Of a DNA stretch of 64,000 bases, positions 35,898 to 46,160 are shown piece by piece. The notes beneath the pieces were generated by a model, which was not told where the DNA came from, did not search any database, and worked only from the letters and a program-made list of their open reading frames with translations. Source of the DNA: Tetradesmus obliquus (lineage: Eukaryota > Chlorophyta > Chlorophyceae > Sphaeropleales > Scenedesmaceae); assembly GCA_030272155.1 (NCBI GenBank), contig CP126203.1, positions 4,284,501-4,348,500 on the forward strand, read 5' to 3'. Numbering within the stretch: the first letter of the stretch is position 1; the number at the start of each line of letters is the position of its first letter. A program made the position numbers and the translations under genes.

Positions 35898-38800
35898 GAT
35901 CCGCTGGTATCATGCTGATCCAGCAGCGCTGGACCAGCTTAGCCCTGATGGTGATGCCGAGGAGCCTCATGACACCCGGTGGAGTGTGCACCCAACAGGC
36001 CAGTGGATTATAGGTAATCACCCTGAGGCGTCAGCACAGCAGATGCAGCAACTGCAGCAAATGCTTGAACGCAACAAGGCCAGCTTTGCGTACAGCATGG
36101 CTGACTTGCCTGGGTACAGTGGGCCATTAGGACCAGTACATATAGAGTTGAAGGATCCACAGCAACGTATGTATCACTCCCCTCGCAGCTATACAGAGGA
36201 GGAGTTGGCTATCGGAGATGCAAAGGTGACTGAGATGCTGGAGGCAGATGTTATCTATGAGGCTCCCAGCACTAACCCGTATGCATTTGCAATCACGCTG
36301 CCTATGAAGCGTGCGCCAGATGGCAGCTGGTCGGATAAGCGTTTTTGTGTGGACCTCAGGCCTTTGAATGCTAATAGTGTTATCGATCATTATGGTATGC
36401 CTCTGCCTGAGGATCTTTTCAGGCGCATGCGAGGCGCCAAGTTCATGTCTAAAATTGATTGCAGGGCTGGGTTTTTCCAGATTATGCTGGATGAGCCCTC
36501 ACAGCGTATGTGTGCCTTCCACTGGCGCGGCAAGATATACTGTTACAAGCGGCTTTGCTTTGGCTTTCTCAATGCCACTGCTGAGTTCAGCAAGCGGCTT
36601 GAGCTGGTGGTGCAGCAAGCTGGACTGTCCCACTGCACATGTGTGTTTGTTGATGACATATGTGTTTTCTCCAACAGCATGGAGGAGCACATAGCCCAGC
36701 TGGACCAGTTGTTGCAGGCAATGGTAGGAGTTGGTTTTCGTGCACACCCTGCAAAGACAATTGTGGCCACAGATTGTATCCCTTTCCTGGGGCATCTTGT
36801 TACGGCGTCACAGCTGCAGCCTGAGCCAGCCAAGGTGTCAGCAATGTGTGCACTACAGCCACCTACCAGCGTCAAGCGTCTGCAGGCCCATTTGGGGCTT
36901 TTCAACTATTACCGCTGCTATATACCATCATTCAGCCGTATTGCGCAGCCGCTGTACAGCTTGCTGCGCAAGGGAGCAGCATTTATCTGGGGAGAGGAGC
37001 AGCAGGCAGCGTATGATCACCTGAAGGCGCAGCTGTCACAGCCTGGTACAGCACTGCGTCAGCCAGACGCCAACCTGCCGTTCCGTCTGTACACAGACTG
37101 GAGCAGCAACGGCATAGCGGCAGTGCTCAACCAGGTACAGCCCGATGGCAGCGAGACCATGGTTGCATGCAGCTCCCGCAGCCTGTCGCCAGCCGAGAAG
37201 AACTACGCAGCCTGGAAAGGTGAGATGCTGGCAGCAGTGTACGGCATTCGTGCCTTTCGCCCCTACTTGCTGTCTAGGGAGTTCCAGCTGGTGACAGACC
37301 ACCGTGCCTTACTCTGGCTGCTTACGCACAAAGCGCCAGTGGGGCAGCAGGCACGCTGGGTGCTGTCAATTTCAGAATATCAGTTCAGCCTAGTGCACAG
37401 GGCAGGCACAGAGAACCCAGCAGATTTGTTCAGCAGGGAGCCGTGTGCCAGTGCCGCAGATTGGACTGGTAGCCAGCTTGACAAGGCAGCAGAGGAGGTC
37501 AGGCTTCCTGCAGTGTATCTTGCAGACGGCAGTCCTGATCCTGTATCTTACAGCCATGATCAGCTTGCAGCAGAGCTTGGCATCAACAGCAGCCATGGCA
37601 GCGCAACCAGCTGCTCTGCACGGCTGCGTAGCACATCAGCAGCAGATGCTGCTGCAGGCAATGCTGCAGCATCACTGGCCACAGCGCGTCCATCAGCTTG
37701 CTTAGCACAGCTGGCGGATACAGTGCCAGTTACTATCAGTCAGATTCAACATAGCACATTGCAGGCCCTTGCAGCCATCAGCTCAGCCAGTTTCAGCGTT
37801 GATGCTTATGACCTTCCACCGGCTTCGCTGCTGGGGGGGGGTACCGGGCCTTTTTCGCAGCTATTGGCAGAGCCACCAGATGATGGCTGCAGCCAGCACA
37901 TGGCATGGCAGCAGCAGCAGCTCCGTTCAGAGGCAGCTCGCTGCGTCAATCAGGCTAGCTACTGCAGCAGCAGCAGTAGCAGCAGCAGCGGCAGTCCTCT
38001 GCCAGCACAGCAGCACCTACCTGGGAGCTACACGGGCCCGGCAGACAGCAGCGGAGTGCAAGCAACAGCGCAGCTGAATACAGCAAGCGTCAGTAGCAGC
38101 TTCTTCCCTGCAGCGCTCGCAGACGGCATTACGCTGTACGAGCCCTTTGGTGGGTTGTGTGCCGGCTTGGAGATGGTGTTGCGAGCAGGCATTAGAGTCA
38201 GGCAGTACCATTATAGTGATATTGATCCTGCAGCGCATCGCATAGCCCAGCACAGGGTGCGCCTACTGCAGACGCAGTACCCGTCACTGCTGGAGCCTGA
38301 AGCTTTGGCAGGTGCCTTCACAGCAGTGCCAGCAGACGTCCGACATGTCAGCTCCCAGCATTTGCGACAGGCAGTGCTGAACGCCCCAGCTAAGCAGTGG
38401 CTGGTGGTTGCGGGGTGGCCATGTCAGGACTTATCCACAGCAGGTAGATCACGCGGTATGGCAGGCAGTCGAGCTCAGCTCTTACACGACGCCGTGCGTA
38501 TCATTGGCGCCCTTCAGCAGCTGCAGCCTCACTTGCCCCCAGCCTATCTGCTGGAGAATGTTGCTTTTCAGCATCATCATAGCCAGCAGATAGCAACCGC
38601 AGATTATTCACAGGTGTGTGCTATCATCGGCCAGCCCTTCGCCTTCGATGCAGCTCAGGCAGGGAGCCTAGCACACCGGCTGCGCAACTACTGGTGCAAC
38701 CTATGTCCACCAGGCAAGTTGCAGCAGTCCCTCAGCCTCATAGAGCGGCCAGCTCGCCGCAACGTCCAGCAAGCATTGCAGCAAGGGCGCGTTGCTATGC

Positions 38801-39747
38801 CAGTGCACCGCCCAGATCAGTCACCACAGCACATCAGCAACCAGCCGGGAGAGCCCCGCGCAGCGTGGCCAACACTCATGGGTAAGCAGGGCTCATATGC
38901 CTTTCGCCCTGGTCAGCCAGGCAGCATCCTGGACCTGACCAACCCAGCAGCAGCAGTCTGGGATGAGCCAACAGCTATAGAAAGGGAGATAGCACTAGGT
39001 TATGCACCTGGCAGCACCTCTGCAGAGGGACTGTCAGAGCGTGAGCGTTGTGCAGTATTGGGGCAGTGCATGGATGCCAATGCTTTGCAGGCCATCATGG
39101 CGAGTTGCTACGCCTGGTGGTTTCGCGAGCATGGTGCTGGCACAGCCATAGCTGCAGCTGCTGCATCACAACCACAGCAGCAGCGGCAGCAGCAGCACAC
39201 ACCAGTGCATTCAGCGGCAGCAGCAGTGGCAGCAGCAACAGCCACTGCTGCGCCCTACATTAACAGCAGCTATCCTTGGCAGCATGCAGTCTACACCGCA
39301 GCAGCAGCACAGGAGACCATAGCAGCCGGCGGCAGCAGCAATGACATCTGGACTGATCACCCAGCTTTGTCAGCACTGCAGCAAGGGCAGCTTCCAGCTG
39401 GTCTCAGCGCCAAGGAGCGCGATCGCATTCAGCAAAGGCTGAAGTACTTCAGGTGGGATCAGCAGCAGCAGCAGCTATTCAGGTTGATGCCTGATGGTGG
39501 GGTGCGCCTCGTGCCACCACCGCAGCAGCGGCGGGATCTTGTCTGGCAGCATCATCAGCAGTGTGGCCATTTTGGCGTGCGTCGCACAGCAGCGCTGTTA
39601 CATAACAAGTACTGGTGGCATGGAATGGTATCAGACACAGCATACTGCATCAGGCAGTGTGAGCATTGCGGTTGGGTCAGGGCCAGCTTCAGCAGCAAGC
39701 AGGAGCAGCTGCAGTCAATACCCATTAGCAGCCAGGGCTTCCGCTAG
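35833..39747 (+). CDS. Retrotransposon Pol part 1: reverse transcriptase, RNase H, C5 DNA methyltransferase, HHCC module
   Basis: The frame is +1 relative to ORF1 and opens with a TTG, not an ATG, so it is probably made by frameshifting within the 35833-35897 overlap. RT occupies about residues 100-330 (SDKRFCVDLRPLN, DCRAGFFQI, FVDDICVFSN near 36646, LGHLV). RNase H is at about 400-540 (LYTDWSSNG, TDHRALLWL, NPADLFSREP). A low-complexity linker follows. A DNA (cytosine-5) methyltransferase spans about 760-1100: motif I/II YEPFGGLCAGLEM and YSDIDP, motif IV AGWPCQDLS with the catalytic Cys codon at 38422, motif VI LLENV, motif VIII LAHRLRNYW, and the final motif LGQCMDANALQAI. The order is that of active, unpermuted enzymes. 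An HHCC zinc module (GHFGVRRTAALLH, CIRQCEHC) ends the ORF. It stops at TAG 39745-39747, six bases before the integrase's first catalytic Asp codon. Confidence 0.92.
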   Translation: MAIYQAVGFAAVSQQCGSDEHEIRWYHADPAALDQLSPDGDAEEPHDTRWSVHPTGQWIIGNHPEASAQQMQQLQQMLERNKASFAYSMADLPGYSGPLGPVHIELKDPQQRMYHSPRSYTEEELAIGDAKVTEMLEADVIYEAPSTNPYAFAITLPMKRAPDGSWSDKRFCVDLRPLNANSVIDHYGMPLPEDLFRRMRGAKFMSKIDCRAGFFQIMLDEPSQRMCAFHWRGKIYCYKRLCFGFLNATAEFSKRLELVVQQAGLSHCTCVFVDDICVFSNSMEEHIAQLDQLLQAMVGVGFRAHPAKTIVATDCIPFLGHLVTASQLQPEPAKVSAMCALQPPTSVKRLQAHLGLFNYYRCYIPSFSRIAQPLYSLLRKGAAFIWGEEQQAAYDHLKAQLSQPGTALRQPDANLPFRLYTDWSSNGIAAVLNQVQPDGSETMVACSSRSLSPAEKNYAAWKGEMLAAVYGIRAFRPYLLSREFQLVTDHRALLWLLTHKAPVGQQARWVLSISEYQFSLVHRAGTENPADLFSREPCASAADWTGSQLDKAAEEVRLPAVYLADGSPDPVSYSHDQLAAELGINSSHGSATSCSARLRSTSAADAAAGNAAASLATARPSACLAQLADTVPVTISQIQHSTLQALAAISSASFSVDAYDLPPASLLGGGTGPFSQLLAEPPDDGCSQHMAWQQQQLRSEAARCVNQASYCSSSSSSSSGSPLPAQQHLPGSYTGPADSSGVQATAQLNTASVSSSFFPAALADGITLYEPFGGLCAGLEMVLRAGIRVRQYHYSDIDPAAHRIAQHRVRLLQTQYPSLLEPEALAGAFTAVPADVRHVSSQHLRQAVLNAPAKQWLVVAGWPCQDLSTAGRSRGMAGSRAQLLHDAVRIIGALQQLQPHLPPAYLLENVAFQHHHSQQIATADYSQVCAIIGQPFAFDAAQAGSLAHRLRNYWCNLCPPGKLQQSLSLIERPARRNVQQALQQGRVAMPVHRPDQSPQHISNQPGEPRAAWPTLMGKQGSYAFRPGQPGSILDLTNPAAAVWDEPTAIEREIALGYAPGSTSAEGLSERERCAVLGQCMDANALQAIMASCYAWWFREHGAGTAIAAAAASQPQQQRQQQHTPVHSAAAAVAAATATAAPYINSSYPWQHAVYTAAAAQETIAAGGSSNDIWTDHPALSALQQGQLPAGLSAKERDRIQQRLKYFRWDQQQQQLFRLMPDGGVRLVPPPQQRRDLVWQHHQQCGHFGVRRTAALLHNKYWWHGMVSDTAYCIRQCEHCGWVRASFSSKQEQLQSIPISSQGFR

Positions 39748-41682
39748 CATGTGGATCTAGCCGGACCTTTCCCAGCCAGCAAGCGTGGTTCCAAGTACAT
39801 CATGCTGGCAGTTGAAGCTTTCAGTAAGTACTTGGTAGCTGTGCCACTGCCCAGCAAGGAGCCGGAGGCAGTAGCATTTGCTTTCCTGCACCATGTGCTG
39901 TCCAGATTTGCAGCACCTGGTCAGGTAGTCACAGATAACGGTGTGGAATTCACAGAAGGCGCATTTGCTCAGCTGCTGCTTGACTGCCTGATTGACCATG
40001 GCACAACATCCTTGCAGCACCCACGTGCAAATGGTCAGGCAGAAAAAGCAGTAGACACAGTGAAGCAGGCGCTGCGAAAAATGTGTTTAGATAAGTACAG
40101 GCTGGATGAGTGGGACACAGACGTAGCGTGGCTGTGCCTTGGCTACAACTGCAGCCCTCACAGCAGTCACAGCTTCACGCCGTACGAGCTAATGTACGCG
40201 CGGCCGCCTGTCGTACCTCCAGCAGTGCGTAGCAGCGTCAGTCAGCCATTAGATTTGGATGACCCAGCAGCTGCAGCAGCAGATCTGCTGGCCAGGAAGC
40301 AGCTAGTGCAGCAGCGCTGTCCAGCAGCAATGGCTAACTTACGCATTGCTCAGCACAGGGATCAGCGCAGGTATGAGGTGGTGCGCTCAGGACAAAATCG
40401 GCCTCGCATATACAGATTTATGCCAGGCGATTATGTCTACACGCAGCAGCACCAGCGCCACACAACGCTGCAGCCGCACGCCAGGCCAGCTATTCTGCGT
40501 GTCAGCGAGGTCAAACCGTCAGGCGTGCTAGTGCTGGAGGGCAAGTGCGGGCGCACAGCAGAGATCAGGGCGGAGCATTGCGCGCCCTGTCACCTGCCCA
40601 ACCTCGATGGTGAGATTGATCCGCTTCTAGCAGGTGTTGATGCTTCCACCTGCTGTGAGGTGTGTACCTTTCCGCATCACGAGGCGCAGATGCTGTTGTG
40701 TGACATCTGCAATGCGGGTTACCACACCTACTGCTTAAAACCAGCACTCAGCAGCATTCCTGAAGGGTATTGGCTGTGCCCTCAGTGTGTGGAAGCAGGC
40801 ATGACAGTGGCAGCTGCAGAGCAGAGGGAGCAGCAACGTAGTGAGTTGCTGGCGCACGAGGGTAGACCCAACATCTACCCCAGTGCCGCAATGAGACGAC
40901 GCGACGCAGCAGCAGAGCAGCTGCATGGGCGTTACATCGTGCGCAGGTTCACAGACCCCAGCACTGGTCGCATACGGCGTTACTGGGGCCGTTTGCAGTA
41001 CCGCGGGCCGCTGGCTAGGCCTGTCTATTTTACAGCAATCTATGAAGACGGTGACAGCCAGGGCTTGTCAGTCAGGCAGGTCCGCCCATTGCTACAGCCA
41101 GCAGGGCAGCAGCCGCCAGTAGGTGTCAGCATACCTGATGTGCCAACGGAGCCAGTTGCAACAGCAGCAGTGGCTTCAGCCGCAGGTGATAGCATGAGGC
41201 AGTGGCTGCAGCAACATGTCGCAGCAGCAGCCAGCAGTTCAGTGACTGCAACAGCAGTGCCAGTTTCTGCTGCAGACGTGCAGCAGCTGGTCAATGCAGT
41301 TGATTTCAGCAGGGTGGAAACGGTGGTAGGCTCAGCTGGTTCAAGGCAGCAGCAGTTAGCACAGCAGCTGCAACCACTAATCAGCAGGCCTTGGCAGTAC
41401 AATGTGCCGGCGCACGCGGCATATGCGCTGGTATTGGCGCCAGCACCAGAGACTCTCCTTGATGCGTTGGTAGCGGCTATCAGCCAGCAGCCACCAATAC
41501 TGCTGTGCTATGCAGCTACAGCAGCACTACCTATCAGCATTGGGCAGTTGCTTCAGCAGCAGCGGCTGCTGGGTAGAGCAGCAGCAATCAGGGGTACAGA
41601 AGGTCTTTGGATAGTTTTGGCATGTGGCATCCAACCTCTTGCAGCATGGCTGCACCCGAGCTACCAGCACATTTTGCACTAA
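39748..41682 (+). CDS. Retrotransposon Pol part 2: DDE integrase, PHD finger, Tudor-like domain
   Basis: Same frame as the preceding ORF, separated only by UAG. There is no ATG before the first catalytic Asp (HVDLAGPF). The next ATG, at 39801, would remove that Asp, so translation must pass through the stop or the copy carries a nonsense mutation. The integrase core shows D (VDLAGPF), D (VVTDNGVEF) and E (HPRANGQAEKAVDT). A linker follows (RFMPGDYVYTQQ). Then comes a canonical PHD finger at 40651-40791: CCEVC, MLLCDICNAGYHTYC, GYWLCPQC (Cys4-His-Cys3). Next, at about 40920-41095, is a Tudor/Agenet-like stretch (RYWGRLQYRG, AIYEDGDSQGLS, VRPLLQ). PHD and Tudor folds read histone tails, so this tail may steer integration as chromodomains do in chromoviruses (inference). 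The ORF ends at TAA 41680-41682. Confidence 0.88.
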   Translation, partial: HVDLAGPFPASKRGSKYIMLAVEAFSKYLVAVPLPSKEPEAVAFAFLHHVLSRFAAPGQVVTDNGVEFTEGAFAQLLLDCLIDHGTTSLQHPRANGQAEKAVDTVKQALRKMCLDKYRLDEWDTDVAWLCLGYNCSPHSSHSFTPYELMYARPPVVPPAVRSSVSQPLDLDDPAAAAADLLARKQLVQQRCPAAMANLRIAQHRDQRRYEVVRSGQNRPRIYRFMPGDYVYTQQHQRHTTLQPHARPAILRVSEVKPSGVLVLEGKCGRTAEIRAEHCAPCHLPNLDGEIDPLLAGVDASTCCEVCTFPHHEAQMLLCDICNAGYHTYCLKPALSSIPEGYWLCPQCVEAGMTVAAAEQREQQRSELLAHEGRPNIYPSAAMRRRDAAAEQLHGRYIVRRFTDPSTGRIRRYWGRLQYRGPLARPVYFTAIYEDGDSQGLSVRQVRPLLQPAGQQPPVGVSIPDVPTEPVATAAVASAAGDSMRQWLQQHVAAAASSSVTATAVPVSAADVQQLVNAVDFSRVETVVGSAGSRQQQLAQQLQPLISRPWQYNVPAHAAYALVLAPAPETLLDALVAAISQQPPILLCYAATAALPISIGQLLQQQRLLGRAAAIRGTEGLWIVLACGIQPLAAWLHPSYQHILH

Positions 41683-42017
41683 GGTGTGGTGCTAGCTTCA
41701 TCACATTCATTTGCGCACCTCAATGAGAGGTGCAAGGCAGCGATGCAGCAGTATCATGCAGCAGCGATCGCTCTTAGCAGTTGTGTGTCTGCGAGTCAAC
41801 GTTTTAGCAACGGCGTTGGTGAGCCATGCACAGCAGCTTTGGCAAAAGAGTACAACAGTTGCTACCACCTAATAAAGGCATATTTTGTGCCATGGGCTGT
41901 TACATGGGTGGCGCGCTTTCCAATGTGCATGCCCAGGTGGTGTTTTGCGTTTCTCGCAGAGTCCATATGTCCGTCATTACTGCTGTCTCAGGGCTCACTT
42001 CCCCAGCAGTGGGGGGG
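41683..42017 (+). other. Retrotransposon 3' internal region with G-run next to B1
   Basis: Non-coding by inspection. It ends with 'agtggggggg' (42008-42017), which directly abuts the B1 repeat starting TGTAAAG. It could serve as a polypurine tract. That would mean minus/plus-strand priming is organised around B1-A2 as if it were a conventional LTR. Confidence 0.6.
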
Positions 42018-42186
42018 TGTAAAGTGTGCTTCAATGTGCATCAGGCACATCATGTTATGCAGCCTTTTCAAAACTTGTTGTAGCAGCATGTATGCTGTTT
42101 GGCAAGATGAAGCCAACAGCAGTGGCCAGGTGGCTCAAAGCCAGACTGTGCGATGCGATCTGCCGCCGATCTTATGTGTCACGTCA
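42018..42186 (+). repeat. Internal repeat B1 (169 bp)
   Basis: Identical by eye to 42796-42964. It starts TGTAAAGTGTGC and ends CACGTCA. It is separated from A2 by two bases, 'gc' (42187-42188). Confidence 0.93.
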
Positions 42187-42188
42187 GC

Positions 42189-42793
42189 TGACGCTAGATC
42201 TGGCCTCGTATGCGAATTCTCTCGACTAGCAGTGTTGCCAGCAGAGCATACTGTGCTGTTCCTGGGACTGTAGCCAGGCCACCTGGCTGGTTGTCACCAG
42301 AGCAGGGTCAATGATGTTGCATTCACCTACGATAGCGAGCGTTCATGCCATTTCAGCATGCCTACATGCATTTGACGTCGACGATCGATTGGCATTTGCT
42401 TGTCAATTGGCATGGCATGGCGAGTTCGCAGCGAGCGAGTCTTAGGGCTTAAGCCCAAATGGCATGGAAGGCTGTCGGAAGGCAGGATTTACCCGGGGCA
42501 CCGGGGTCAGCCCGTTGTCCTTGGTATGATCTCAAGAGTCGGGAGAGGTATGGCAAGTATGCTACAGCAGCCCTTGTCGTAATCATTCCAAGCCTCGACA
42601 TTTCCGTCTCTTGTCCCACGAACACAGATACACTGTTGTTTCAGGGAGCTCAATCAATGAGTAAGATGAAACCAAGTGATGCAAGCCCTAGCTAAGCTTA
42701 GCGAACTGGCGTAGACACTGTCTACTAGACAGGCCATGGCGCCCAGACAAGCAGTCCGAGCAGCCATCATAGGCCGCCTAGATCAGCTTTCTT
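42189..42793 (+). repeat. Repeat A2 (605 bp)
   Basis: Identical by eye to A1 (offset 12,431). It is joined to B2 through two extra T (42794-42795). Confidence 0.93.
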
Positions 42794-42795
42794 TT

Positions 42796-42964
42796 TGTAA
42801 AGTGTGCTTCAATGTGCATCAGGCACATCATGTTATGCAGCCTTTTCAAAACTTGTTGTAGCAGCATGTATGCTGTTTGGCAAGATGAAGCCAACAGCAG
42901 TGGCCAGGTGGCTCAAAGCCAGACTGTGCGATGCGATCTGCCGCCGATCTTATGTGTCACGTCA
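42796..42964 (+). repeat. Terminal repeat B2 (169 bp)
   Basis: Identical by eye to B1 (offset 778). Its last two bases, CA, form the right end of the element and are followed by CGAT. Confidence 0.93.
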
Positions 42965-42968
42965 CGAT
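42965..42968 (+). other. Target-site duplication, 3' copy (CGAT)
   Basis: Matches the four bases preceding the element at 29754-29757. Confidence 0.7.
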
Positions 42969-44292
42969 TGCTTGGGTGCTGGTTCAGTTGCTTTCTTGCA
43001 GTCTGTCTTGATGGTGTTGCTGCAGGACAGCAACTGCTGTTTGTGATGGTGGTACATTGTCATTGCTCTGAGTCACGCATACGGTGTGCTGTTTAGCCGC
43101 TGGTGTGTGCAATTGTGGGCATATGAGTGACCATAGCACGGTCGTGACGTCAGCATCTTGCTGCATCTCAGCTGACTGACTGCTACAACAGCTAGCTGCG
43201 GTGCACGTGGCGCCATTTACTGGAGCACAGCTGCATCTGTGAGGCTGACCAGCTTATTGCAGTAATCATGAATGGTGTAACAAAGCATGTGGCGTACTGC
43301 TGGCTGTGCCCAGAGAGTGCTGGGGTACTCTGGTACGAAGTGATAATCCGATGGATTATCCACGGCGACTATCCATCGATTATCCTGGCGATAATCCTGA
43401 GGCGAACTGAATATCCGGCAGATAATCGATTATCCGTCAGTGCAGCCTGGGATAATCACTGGGGCGATTATCCCACCGTCCCACTGACTTTTCACTGGAT
43501 AATCACAGCCTGGCGTCTGTAGGGCAAGCAGGGAGCCAAGCTGCCCAATAAGCAGGGCCACAGGGAGGCCTGCTTGGCAATGCATCAAAGATGCAGCAGC
43601 CGTTCCAAACTCGTTGAGACATGGCTGTTGCCATCATCTTCACATTACAGTTGTGGTGCTTACAACCACCTGCAACCCTTACACAGCAAAGGTAAATTGC
43701 AGCATTATGCCCTCAACAGACTGGCTCTTGCACCGCATTGCCTTGCTGAACAACATACGCAGGGCTGTTTGCCCACATCACACTCTGCTGACCATGCATG
43801 CTGATGGCAGGCAGCATGGTTAGACATTGTATGGCAGCTGTGGCTGCCCAGTGTCTTGAGCAGTGTGTCAGCAACCACTGATGATACACCTGCAAAAGGC
43901 TGCTTGTTGCAGTGCAGGCCACTACAAGATTCAGCCCTAGGCACAGCATCAATAAAGAGTACACACAGCAGCCCAACACAGGCTGCTGTTGTGGCCTGCA
44001 GGAGGCCCACCCCAAGCCCCTGCTGCTAGATTCCGTTGCTAGACCAAAAATGACAGAAGTTGAAAGAGCCTCCCAACTGGCATCGGCAGTTGCCGCCGCC
44101 ATTGCCCGCGGCACCTGCTGCCAGCTATTCCATGCACGTGAAGCGAAAAAGAAAATACAATTGTAGCAAATGATGCTATGAACATGTCAGCCAAACACTG
44201 GTTGGCCGGCATGTTGCTTGCAGGAAGCACGCTAACACAGAGCACGCAGCCCAGTGCAGAACAGCAGCTTCAGGACAGCAAGCAGCGGCTGC
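42969..44292. other. No gene recognised (3' flank of element, 3' flank of centrin)
   Basis: Contains the GGATAATC cluster at 43341-43505 and the centrin 3' UTR toward the right edge. Short open frames have no recognisable content. Confidence 0.5.
43341..43505. repeat. Cluster of GGATAATC/GATTATCC motifs (3' side)
   Basis: About ten copies of 'gataatc' or 'gattatc' in both orientations within 165 bp, including 'ggattatcc' and two 'cgattatcc' next to 'gataatc'. The two orientations could pair into several hairpins. It resembles the cluster at 27725-27870. Confidence 0.7.

Positions 44293-46160
<1,868 letters not shown>

Larger units (their letters stand above)
29758..42964 (+). mobile_element. 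Ty3/gypsy-type retrotransposon with split direct repeats, DNA methyltransferase and PHD finger
   Basis: An element of 13,207 bp bounded by TG (29758) and CA (42964) and flanked by CGAT. Order: repeat A1 (605 bp), leader, Gag/protease ORF, RT-RNaseH-methyltransferase ORF, integrase-PHD-Tudor-like ORF, repeat B1 (169 bp), 'gc', repeat A2, 'tt', repeat B2. I see no mismatch between A1 and A2 or between B1 and B2, so the insertion is recent. RT (FVDD), RNase H (TDHRALLWL, NPADLFSR), the HHCC zinc module and the DDE integrase are Ty3/gypsy-like. No tyrosine recombinase is present. The A1-internal-B1-A2-B2 order is unlike a normal LTR element, in which both ends would carry the same full repeat. 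Expression of Pol needs a frameshift and a stop readthrough, or the copy is slightly damaged. Confidence 0.88.

Noticed and set aside
39748-41682. Nuclear reassignment of UAG to glutamine
   Set aside because: One in-frame UAG in one mobile element is not evidence for a code change. The coiled-coil gene appears to stop at UAG (46161-46163), and known algal reassignments belong to other groups.
29758-42793. Ordinary LTR retrotransposon with 605-bp LTRs only
   Set aside because: The 605-bp repeats begin with TG but do not end in CA, no target duplication flanks 29758/42793, and the identical B repeats on both sides of A2 would be unexplained.
29758-42964. Tyrosine-recombinase (DIRS/PAT-like) element
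   Set aside because: Despite the split repeats, the RT and RNase H are Ty3/gypsy-like, a clear DDE integrase is present, and I find no tyrosine-recombinase motif in any open frame of the element.
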